Positions 35,701-47,700 of a stretch of DNA of 64,000 nt are shown one piece after another; the first letter of the stretch is position 1; each line of letters begins with the position of its first letter. The notes beneath the pieces are model-generated. The model ran no database searches. It was not told where the DNA came from and was given only the letters and a program-made list of their open reading frames with translations. Source of the DNA: Porites lobata. Lineage: Eukaryota; Cnidaria; Anthozoa; Scleractinia; Poritidae. The DNA lies in contig CALNXK010000108.1 of NCBI GenBank assembly GCA_942486035.1, positions 1,221,001 through 1,285,000 on the forward strand, given 5' to 3'. A program made the position numbers and the translations under genes.

Positions 35701-38700
35701 GTACGGTCAAACTTGGTTAAGGCCTCAATCCAATCTAATCTGAAGTTGTATCTTTTTTTATATTAATTTTTTACACGACTCGGCCTTTGACTCGCATTTA
35801 GTCCACAAGAAACCATTCAATGAAACCGTATTTTTGTGAAACCACTTTCCAGAGTCGTTTAAGGTCCCATTCACACCAATCCGGGAGAAAAATATGAAGT
35901 TTTAAAATTGTCCTGATTCATGTGGACGATGCCTAAGTGTGCGGTTTCAGTTTATCCAGATTAGGGTGGACGGGGCCTTAGATGGGTTAATTCAATAAAC
36001 TTAATATTTTCACCCCACGGACGAAATGTTAATTATTGATTTCTGTCTATTTCTCTGTGTTCGAAGTTAGCATGATATGCCAGATAAATAATTAACTTAT
36101 TCAAAATGACATGATTTAGTGAAATGTGCATGAGGAATAAAGGGAAATGACAGACATACCTTTTTTTAATTTCGATGTAAATTACAAAAAAAAGTGAAAG
36201 GGGCCAGGCACTAAATGAATGTAGCCACGTCAACCTGAATCGGGACATTTTTCAATCCGTATATTTTTAACTCGGATTCGTGTGAATGGGGCCTTAAAAC
36301 ATTCTGGAGAGCGCTTTCCAAAGGATGCAGTTTCGGTGAGTGGATTCACTGGTTTGGTTTGGGCCGAGAGCTTCTTCGCATAAAAATAGTTTGCAATTTC
36401 AAAAATATTCGGATTCTTGTTGACGGGGCCTGAATGAGCAAATGACTGAATGACTAACTGACTGACTGAATGAAGGAAGGAAGGAAGGAAGGAAGGAAGG
36501 AAGGAAGGAAGGAAGGAAGGAAGGAAGGAAGGAAGGAAGGAAGGAAGGAAGGAAGGAAGGAAGGGAGGGAGGGAGGGATGGATGGATGGATGGATGGATG
36601 GATGGATGGATGGATGGATGGATGGATGAATGAATGAATGAATGAATGAATGAAACTCTATCAGTATTCCTTTAAAGGACCGCTTTTTACCTATCAGGGT
36701 AGTACCTTTAGCATTGCTGCTACAGCGACAGAACCCAAAACTGACTTAAAACACATGCTTTTCGTAAAGTTGGTTAGTTGCATAACTTCACGATGCAACG
36801 TACGACTAATTACGCTTTCTTATGACCTCGTCACAAAATTCCCTTTATTCAAGAATAATAGTACTGGCTTGCCTTGTTCTCCTATTACAGATGGCGTTAC
36901 AGAGGATGTAGACGTCGGTGAAGGTCCTAAAAGAAACATTACAATTTTAAAGAACAAAACCGATTAGTTGTTATGGATAAATGAGGTCAGAAATCATAAA
37001 GGACCTTTTTCTGGGTAACGACACATCTAAGACACTTGATGCCATTCAGTGCTCTTCGAAAAGATGGACATGTCATGGAGACTCCGCAAAAAGTATAAGG
37101 TAATCATATGATAAGTGGTTTTTGATTACCTTTACTAGTAAACAATGAATAAAAGTTTTGAGTTCAACAAAATGCAAAATTGCAACCAAAAAACGCCCTC
37201 TCCCACAGAAGTCTGGACTGTGTGCCTGTGTTAAAATTCCAGTGACTTTCAGAACGCGCACGAAGTTATACTTTAAATAAACACTTCCGTTTCAGTTGGC
37301 TGCAAACATCTTAGGTATAAGTAGCTATGTTCCAAAAAAATAAAATTTACCTATCACAGTACAGTTGGCGCTACATGTTGTAACTACACTGGTCGAGGTT
37401 GCTATAGTAGTCAAAATCTTTTTTAGAGTCTCAGTGGCATATTGAGTTGCGTTGACAATGTTTGTCTTAGTTGCCGTGGTTACTAAGGTACTCGTTGCCC
37501 TTCCAGTGCTTGTTGTGGTCAGTGTAGTGGTAGCTTTGACAACAGTAGTGGACGTGACTGTTGCAGTACTTGTTGCCACAGCTGTATTCGTCTTAGTTTC
37601 ATACCGTGTGCTTGTAACTAGTGCAGTGTTGGTAGTATTAATTGTTGCAGTGCTGGTGAGAGTATCAATGTTTGTAGTGTTGAACACATCAGTACTGGTC
37701 GTAGTCAAAGTTTTCGTAACAGGCACGTGACTGGTCAAAATAGCCGTGTTGGTCTCTGTGGTATGATGCGTGGTTGTAACGGCCTCAGTGCTTGTAGTAG
37801 TCAACACATCAGTTTGAGTATAAGTCTTTGTCGCATACGCTGTACTTGTCTGTGTCGCTATATCCGTGCTTGTAATGGTGGCAACCTCGGTGCTTGTTAA
37901 TGTCTGGGTGTTGGTCAAAGTTGTTGTGTCCGTTGCTGTCCTGGTAAAGGTGGTACGACACGGACCAGGTGTTGAACAAGTGGTGTTGCCAGTGGATGAC
38001 GACGTAGGAGCGACGCATGTTTGATAGATTTCAGCTGTAATGCAAACTGAAGGGAAAGTACACTGAGGAACCTGACATGCGCCCGGAGGGACGGCAGGTG
38101 CTACTGGATATGGTGAGGTCTGCGGCATGGGCGCCGGTAAGGGTGCGGGGATTGGTGCTGGAAAGGGTGCAGGCGCGGGCACGGGTACAGGTCTAGGTTG
38201 AGGAGCCATTGCAGGAAATGAGGTTTTCGCTGGTGGTGGCAACGCAGTGGTCGCAGGTAGTGTTGAAGAGTTTCCCATCTTTCCTTAAAAATAAAAGCAG
38301 ACAATTGATTTTTAAAAAAAAGTTAAAACAGGAAACATTCATACCCAAGCATTGAAATATGCTTCTCACTCATGTCAAGGGTAAGCAAATATTTTGCTGT
38401 CGGCACACCTTTAGCTTAGTTTTCAAAGAGATTTTCTGGAACGTTACCAGCGACTTCTGTGTCTCACTTGGTAGACATAATGGATTATGCCATTTTCTGA
38501 AATATATGTGGTGTCTCACTTAAATGAATACGTCCGCCGCAGACAGCTTCTGGTCATGTCACAGACTGCTGCAAAATGTTACATATTATATTGACACTGA
38601 ACTTTATAGAACCGCGTCGGCTGATTAATTAACCAGGAGAGAGACCCAAACACTGTGTTAATAACCTGGACAGGTGTAAAACTCACGCGCTAAAAGACTA

Positions 38701-41700
38701 AAATTGTAAACTTATAATAAACCACCAACGGAAAAGAATTGTAAAAGTCGTAATAATTCAAATATGGCTATAATTTGGGGGAAATTTACAAAAGAAAACA
38801 TTTTGTATGCTTTCCTTTTGACTTCATAATGGTTACATAACTGCTGAGGGAATAAATATATTTCACTCTTATGGTGACTAATAGCTTCAACAAGAGGTCA
38901 TCACAATGCCAAACGGTGAAAATCTTTCCCCTCGAATCAGCTCTTACTAGTAGTGACTAGTAATCGATATCTTCATTCATTCAAAATATTTCTCCGTTTT
39001 GGAACGACTTGAATTTTCCGGCTAATTCTTCTTAACTAGCTATCGTTGGCCATTTCTGAAGATGTTCCCCAATATCATCAAGGATGAGTCACATGCACAG
39101 TTAAGGGACATCAAAAGGCCAGGTAGGTCAGCTGGTAGAGCTGAAGAAAATGGCGAATAAGTTTCACACGTTCTGCGAAGAGGAAATAGCCGAACATTAC
39201 CCCAAAACATAGCAATAACAGATGAATACCACTCGACAGATGCTGCGAGGGTCTCAATGGCATTAACCGTCAGCCGTCAAACGGCCTAAAAAGGTAATTT
39301 TTTAGCGTCACCCGTCAAAAATGCAGATTGATGTTAACCACCAGCATTTTAAGGCATTTCAAATCTTGCTTTTTTTTAGTATTTCAGCTGATCTTCGTGG
39401 ACTTCTGGCTCCTGAAGAATCTCCAAACTAGAAAACCAGTTCCTATGTTCTCAAAAACCGACTCCTTGCAGACATTACACGACCTTGGAGCTTGCTAATA
39501 TCTGAAATTATTTCAAAATTTTATAAGTGAAAGGCCAAGACAACCTCCAAAACACACTTGTTTATATAAATATATATAGAAGTTTATCTTAACTAAAACT
39601 CTCGTAGTAAATTTCCACTTCTGTAAGGTCTAATAACTGTTAAACGTCAACCGTCAGAGCTACCACCACATTCGGACCCTCAGCTGCTATTTGAAGAATA
39701 TGTGCAAGGGAAATGCTGACAATCATTTGAAGACAGGAATGTTCAGTAACACATCGATCGAGGTAAGCATTTTTATCAAATATCTTTAAATAAATGATAA
39801 AATATTTATTGAATTCGAATTTTTTTTCAGATCTTGGAGGGTAATATTGGCCGAGGCGAATAACACCCTGCGGGATCTGCATAGTACTTCTTAATGTCAT
39901 ACTCAGCCTCATCCACTATTGCTAAATACTAATCTGATCAGCAACTTGCTTCCTGAAGCCATTATAAAGTAGAAGGTGCCCTTAAAGTTACGATTGACCA
40001 AATCACCCCTTAAACTCAGTCTTACCGCACATTTCTCCACACATGTCAACAATCGTCCCTACCAAGCCTTCAATGTCAGATTGCCCAAAGACTAGAGATG
40101 TCCCGCTTGCTATCCTCACAAGATCTTGACTCAGATTTTCTCCAATCTGAACGCACACAATTTTGACTCTAGCACGCTTCAGATCATCTGCGGCGTCTTT
40201 GACCCTCTGTGCCCAGTTCACATTTTGATCCTGGGACCCTAAAAAATTTCATGAAGTTCATCTAATTTGTTTTTATTTCAAGGACACGCGCGAGATTCAG
40301 TTAAGCAATTATTACCAGTCTTGAGAGTAATCTTTGCATTGTGGAGGCTTACCATCTGTCCTTCCGTTACTTAATACCACAAGCACTTTCGGAACCAGAC
40401 GTATATCCCTGAGCCCGGCCTGTGCAGCAAACATCCGATTTTTAACGGCAGCCAAACCAAGGTCTGTGCGTGACCAACCGGTGTGATATTGTAGTTGCCT
40501 TACTTTGGTCTTCAAATCAGCAGCATCTGCATAACCATTAAAAGCGATAGGAAAGTCTACCTCTGAGTTTAACGTCATGACACCCACGTGTATCCCAAGA
40601 GGAGATATATCAAGTTTATCCATCAGAGTGAGGGCGATTGACTTTTCCTTTTCCCAAAGTGATGGGGATATGGTGTATGAAGAGTCCATAAGGATACCCA
40701 AGTCCAGCACTTTGTGGCACTCTAATGAGAAAGGAAGAAGTTAACAAGTAACAAGTGCGGGTCACGTGAACAGATTTCTGGTCATATTGTGCACTCAGAA
40801 TAAACATTGCCACGCTCAGCTATTATCCACCGATATTGCCGGACCTACAATTACTTGTCAAACGAAATCAAATACGGGTTGTCGTCTTTAGCTTTTAAAT
40901 CATTGACTTGATTGCCTCTAGCTATTACGCTAAATAAATCCTATAAAAAGTGGTTGAGCTAGCCACAATTCAGGTAAAAGTCTTAAAAGCTTATGAGCAG
41001 TCCAAGGAATGTTCGCTGCAGGTATTGAACTTAGTGTCAAGAAAAGTACAATTGTAAGGCAACTTCAGTCCTAGCATGAAGGCGTATCTCAGTCTTGCTA
41101 AATCTAGGCCAAAAAGAGTAAAATCATTAAAAAAAGAGTTCATAATTTAACGGTCGTAGAGTTGTAGGAGTCAAGCGATCTTAGATAGCTTCCGTATTAC
41201 TAGTTTTAGTGTCGTGGAGAGTTTGTGTGTGAACTAAGGTCGCATTATTGTACCAGCAATTAAGAGTAAATTAATCTCAAAGATTGGATATTACTACTTC
41301 TACACAATCAAAAAGTCTTGATGATCAGATGTATATTGGCAAACGCTTTCTTCAGTCGTCTATTCTCCAAATCTAGAAGTTATTCTTTCTTTGATTTTCT
41401 TACCGATGGTGCTGATGGTACTTGAACTAGGTAACTTTAGGGGAGGCTTGTATACAGGAGGCTCTGTGAAGTATAATTAATCAATTACCGCACACACATT
41501 ATTTCTTTGAAGGAACCGTCACACATTTCTCTTGCCCTATTTGTTCAGAACCGGTTTTTGCATGATGCGAGATCAAATTCTTCATTATAATCAGTCCGTT
41601 ATCTTTTAACTTGCCTATAGTTTGATTTTGCCTATTAACCAGTTTTTGCCTTAAATATACTTTGTAATAGCCCGTCCCAGTCACGATTTAGGAGTATTCT

Positions 41701-44700
41701 GTTCAACCCTCTGTGCAATTCAATGACGTAACTTTTTGAATAACAGCACTTTAAGTACCACAGATATTACCATGTAGGTGTAAATGTAAGCGAATAGACA
41801 TAAGCTATAAAGCAGGGAAAACTTTCACTGAAGTTTTATTATCTTTAAACTTGCCTAGTTATGCGAAAGTAGCTATTTCTTCTGTAGCCACAAGATTTAA
41901 AAAACTTCCTCGTTGTGCCCCAAACTAGAATTTAACTCTCGCCTAGTAAGGAAAAAGATAGCCCCAAAAAGTGCTCAGTTCACGCGTATACTCAAATAGC
42001 ATACCAGACTAGGAAAGATATATTACCTAGGAGCCTTTGTTCAGAAATATAAGAAAACTCGGAAAATAGTACTTCTTATTATATAAACACCAATGAAATA
42101 CCAGATGAGCTTTCGCGCGAAAACTTGATATCTTCACATATGTGAAAATAACATGTTATCTCTCTCGGCTTCACATGTGAAAATATCACCTTTTGCTATG
42201 GCTACATAATAAATCGCGCCTTTTACACCAAAAAACTATTAAAGTGAAATGGTTTGGTATTTCGTTGGTGTTTATATAATAAATAGAACATTACATGGCC
42301 TCTTGGAGATACTCCGCGCGGCCATGTAATATCCTCTATTTATAAAGACACTATTATTTGTAGTTTCTCCTGAAATGGTCTGAATGAAGCTGTGTTTTCC
42401 CTCCCTTGACTGCTGTCTGAATATATTCAGAAATATATTTGTTGATAAGGTTCTCAGGGAAGAGATTCCTCCGCCGAATTACAGAAAATATTTTCATGTA
42501 GACAGAATTACGTTCAGGTAGGGATAAGGGCCAGGGGATAATTCGTGTAGACCATCATAAAGACCAATGCTGCACATTCATGTACCCAAGCTTATGAAAT
42601 AATATATAGATTTAGCCAGGGCTAAAAGCGAAGCTCCCGTTAATAAATTCATAATTTAAATCAAACAATGAACTTGTAATCCACAGATCAGGGCACATTC
42701 ATTTGACTTTTGAGGCAAAGGCTGAGTGATTTTAGAGAAAAATCAGAATTTGACCGTCCAAGAGTGAAACAAATTTTACATCAAGTTATTTGTACACCGA
42801 AAAATAGCAATCATGTTCGATCACAGTAGATTAGGCCTGGAAAACAAATGGGTGTCTGTAAAACGCGGACCGGATACCTGCGGATGGCGGATGCGGATGG
42901 GAAAATGCGGATAGAAAAATGCGGATGGAAAAAAAAAATGCGGATAGCAGAAAAAGTAAGAAGAAAAAAAAGAGAAATGTGGATGGCAAAAAAATAATAA
43001 TAATAATAAAATAAACAAACAAACAATTAAGGAAAGAAATCTTTCTTTCAAGTCGCTTTCACATGGTTGAACCCTTCACTTACATACAGAACGTGATGCC
43101 AATAGTTGACACAGTTGTTTTGTACCCTGTAATTCCTTTCATTAAGGACGCTCCGTTCCTCCTCCTTAAATGCACACATACTTGGTGCACTTCTCCTTTG
43201 AGTGTTTAGCCTAAGGTTTGCAGGCAACGTAAACAGCTCAAAAAATCGGCTAGCAAAGGTTTGCTTATTTTGCACTGGCCCCGTTTAATATTCTCCTCTT
43301 TACCAAATAAGGAGCCAGTGGTCCCTGCAATCACGGGTCAGAATGCAGAATATTACCATACCAGCATCCTAAAGCGGTGTAATTCACGAAGCAGTCTGTC
43401 TTTACTTTCGGGAGTGATCGCTATTTTTTTTAACATTTACTTTATTAGGAATTTCATTGTTATCACGCTAAGAAGGGGAGGCATGATTTCTTTGCTCTCA
43501 CTGGATATAGTGCACTCAACTTACAGAAAGAATATTCTCAGGGCAATCAAATCAAGACTTGTTTGTTTGAGCGGTTCAAGACAGAAAAAATTGCCGTATC
43601 AACCAGAAAAAAGGCCGAACGTTCCGATTTGGCAGATGCCAATCAACTCCGCCTGATCCGCCTGATTATTTCCCGAAAAGGTGTAAAAATAATCTGCTAA
43701 ATTAAACTCCCGCAAAAAAGTGTCGCGTGGAAACGCATTAATGAAGGCTACTTTCTGTTTCATTTGTTTTTGTTTCGAATTTTTCTGCTAGCAAAATAGT
43801 TTCGAAAACATATCCTCAGTGAGTTTTTAGAACATCTGTATCGAGCAACTTAAAACTCGTTTTTAAAAGCGTGAAGGGCAGAATTCGGAATCGAAAATAA
43901 TTTATAATATTCGAATTATTTGGCCCGCTCCGTCTATCTGCGAAGCAGCAACCAAACATATTTTTTCTACATGGAAAGATGTTTAATTATTAAAAATCAG
44001 AAAAAAACCAAGCTGCTTCTTAAGAAGACTATATAAATTTTTTAGCTATGTCTACACCAGATCAGCATTTTTTATATGTTGATGGAAGCTTTTCGTAAAA
44101 CTGTGAAAATGGAACGAAGGCCAGAAAAATGACTTCGTTGAGGGTGCGGCATATTGCTTGAAAATGAATTTCTGTAGAAAAACCCTCATTAAACAAGACC
44201 GATTCACACAAAACCGAGAGGACATTGTGTAACAGAAGACCACTAGTGTAACAATAGCTTAGCTTTTGATCTCAAAAACGGGCTTCTGCGGGTGTCTGCA
44301 GTTCACAATCAGTCTCTGAACTGTCTGCTATGGCAGAGTCGACCAGAGTCAAGGCAGAGCGAAAGTTGATTTGTATTATCAGCCCTTTTGAAGATCAGGC
44401 TCCTTTGTGAGGAAACATGGCGATTTAGCGGAGGCAAGCGTGAAATAGGCGACGCAAAGCACGCCGATTTTTTCGCGTAGCTCACCCTATTTTTTGGTTT
44501 AGTTTGTTTTCTCTAATTTTCTTTTAATTTGAGGAAATTCAGTCCTTTTCTGTTGTTGTTATCCGAACAACGTTATACGCGTTTTGTTTTGTTAAGAAAT
44601 GTTTTAGTGACACAATTTATATATCCAAATTTGTGTTTCTTTGTTTTTGTTCACAATTTTTTTCTATCCTCATTTTCCCATCCGCATCCGCCATCCGCAG

Positions 44701-47700
44701 GTATCCGGTCCTCGTTTTGCAGAGACCTCCTTTGCTAGCCGATTTTTTGAGCTGTTTACCTCGCCTAAAAGCCTTAAGCTAAACACTCAAAGGAGAAGTG
44801 CACCAAGTATGTGTGCATTTAAGGAGGAGGAACGGAGCGTCCTTATTTCTGTGACATTAATGAAAGGAATTACAGGGTACAAAATAACTGTGTCAACTAT
44901 TGGCATCACGTTCTGTATGTAAGTGAAGGGTCCAACCATGTGACAGCGACTTGAAAGAAAGATTTCTTTCCTTTGTTTGTTTGTTTATTTATTTATGTTT
45001 TTTTGCCATCCGCATTTCTCGTTTTTTCCTTCTTACTTTTTTTGTTATCCGCATTTTTTTCCATTCGCATTTTTCCATCCGCATTTTCCCATCCGCATCC
45101 GCCATCCGCATCCGCCATCCGCAGGTATCCGGTCCGCGTTTTACAGACACCCGAAAACAAATAGACCTATTCGTGTATTGTATTTGCATTAGCTGTAGCA
45201 TCATAATGTGGCATTCACCAGTCTCTCCAACATTACTCCGTTAGAGAGACTATGGATAATTGGACAACTCCGAAATATAATTTTAAGAAACACATGCGCC
45301 ACGATAGTCCTTGGTGGCAGCCAATTTACACGTTGCATTCCTCTGTCTAAAAGAGAGGCCAAAATAAAAATCAGGCCGGATTTTTGGTGTTCGACAAGTT
45401 TAGTTTACGAGTAAATCTTGGCGACGAATCTGGTGGCGTGTAAACCATCCTTTTAAACATACTTTTTCTCATCACGTCTCAGGTAAACAGTACACAGACC
45501 TCGGACAGAATTTGTTCTTTTTTGCCCTATTTAAACGTATAATTCTGCAGTTTTTCACAATTTTGCACGAGAATTTGCACTCATTCAATATCCACGACGA
45601 TCAAAGCACGCGCTTCCTTTGCACAACAAATTATAGCATTGAATTATAAAACGTTTTCTGTTAGAAAAATCTGGTCCTATGTGATATTCAGGGTAATAAT
45701 TATGGGTTTTTAATGAAAACGATAAAAAAAAAATTCCCAAAATCACTTTTCGGCCAGCCGGACGGGTTCTCACTTTTGACAGGCACCAAATTTGCAGTGC
45801 GATTAATAGAGTTACCATTTACGCCTCAACATGATAGAGAAATTGTTATGTTTAGGTTTTATTTCCCTTTATTCATTAAACTGTGTATGATTTTGTTATG
45901 TGTAATCTTTAAAAGCGAGTGATATTTACGCGCGGCGTTTTGAGTATTCCTGCATGCGATGTTTATGTTCGACTGGAAACAACCGGTGCAGCGATGAAAA
46001 TTGCGAGCCGGACTACTAACAATCAATAAAATAAGTTTAATTCGGTGAAACATGTACAGAGACAATAATTTTCATTCACGAAGAGAAGTATTGAGAGTAA
46101 AGTGTCTCAGAAAATCATGAGTCAGGCAAGCATAAGCTTATTTATGTTTTAAGCCGGCTTCCCGGTGTTCGCTCTTTTTCAAGATGAACTCGAGGCAAGA
46201 AAATCGCTCAGAGCTTTCTGTTTACAGCCAAAATCATAACTAAATAATCTTTGGCACCTTTTCTTTGAATTTGCGGGTCAAAAAATGTCTACAGGCTTTT
46301 TAAACCTGATACTATTGTAGGTTAGATCGTTTCTCGTGTTTTAACTCAAATAGGCTTTTGTACATTATGCTAGCATTTTTTCGAGCATTTTAGTGAGGCA
46401 AAAGCATTGAGCATTATTCGAGCATTTTAGTGGCATTTTCCCCGGAAAATGAATTCTTTCCGAGAAAATAACATAGAAATTAACGTTTTTCAGGAGCCCA
46501 TGCCCCATGAGCTCCTGCTTTTTTAAAGAAAATGAAGACTAAAACTCAAAATTCACATAAAACCTAATACAGCTGTTTTTTGGCTGTATTTATGAACTTG
46601 TACACGTTGTCGTTGTTACTTGCAACACTTGCACGTTTTTGTAAGTGTAAACTTTAAAATTAATTTAAAAAACCGTTTGTATAATGAGCATTATCCGAGC
46701 ATTTTAGTGACTTTTTTGGGGAGACCGAGCATTTTAGTGGGAAAAATGGAGCATTAAGGTGGAGCATTTTAGTGGGGAAGCAAAAGCATAAGGTACAAAA
46801 GCCTAAACTCAAGCCGCATAAACCATACGCTCGACTTCAGGAAACCGAAAAAAAAACACATCAAAAACAATAATGGATCAGGCTTACCAGTCGAGATGCT
46901 GCTTCTGAAGGTCATCAAGTGTTCCAGAATCCCTTGAGACTTTTCAACCCTCTTACGCCTCAAGCAAGGGCAAGTGAGTAAGCTCATTTTTGAAAACGAT
47001 GCCATCCGAAATCGGATTTCCAATGACTTTGACAAGCGGTGCATTTGTCAACAAAAAGCGCAATAAACAAACCAGCCACGAATTACAGAACAATCTTGAT
47101 AGCAGCTGTATTTCATTTTGTACACCAAGTAGAAAAAGACAGTTTAAAACATCACAAGATGGCACAAAACTCTCTCAGCTCCAGCTATCAGTGAGCAAGT
47201 TTCCAGACGCTGCATAAATTTTCCGCATAAACTCACCTGTCAAATTTTGACCAATCAGAACATAAAAATTGGACGTAGAGCGTGATCAACGCGTGACAGT
47301 GAGAAAAGTCAAAAACGATTGCCTTCCCTGCATGTAAATGTAAAAGTCGGTTGAATTTTCGTGTCCGAGATCAGTTCGAAATCAACATTTTAAAAGTGCG
47401 GCTCATGAAACACGACTTATTACATATGCATTTTAAAAAAATTGAACTTGAGCCTGCGATCATTTAAAAAGTAGCAACTCGTCAGCGGATACATTCAAAA
47501 TATTACTCGAACTCAGAGGTTCGATACCTGAGCCCGCGATACGGTCAGGCGATACTGTTCAGCAGAAACACTGTTTTGACAGCTGTCAATTAATCAAAAC
47601 ATGGATGTACAATATCAGGTTGCAGGCTCCCAAACTAGCTAGAAAGTGTGAGATTAAACATTGGTATGCCTGTGGTGCGGACGGACGGAAGGTCGGGTGG

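Larger units (their letters stand above)
33727..36872 (-). other. Large gene intron 7 (GC-AG)
   Basis: Holds the tetranucleotide array, the TTAA-bounded element and a decayed LINE reverse transcriptase, each listed separately. It starts with GC and ends with AG before module 1. Sequence from 33740 to 34110 is probably the LINE 3' end. Confidence 0.5.

Noticed and set aside
37452..37730. Plus-strand frame rich in Val (MTMFVLVAVVTKVLV...)
   Set aside because: It is the antisense reading of the Thr/Ser-rich mucin exon; the repeat composition explains it.
39116..39160. tRNA-like segment GTCAGCTGGTAGAGC
   Set aside because: No anticodon arm, TPsiC box or acceptor pairing follows within 90 bases.
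42811..43051. Overlapping Phe/His-rich minus-strand frames, and their mirror on the plus strand at 44951-45244
   Set aside because: They translate the GCGGAT-type repeats in the arms of the Mutator-like element, not a protein.
45208..45414. 68-codon plus-strand frame after the Mutator-like element
   Set aside because: No motif, and it starts close to repeat sequence; treated as chance.
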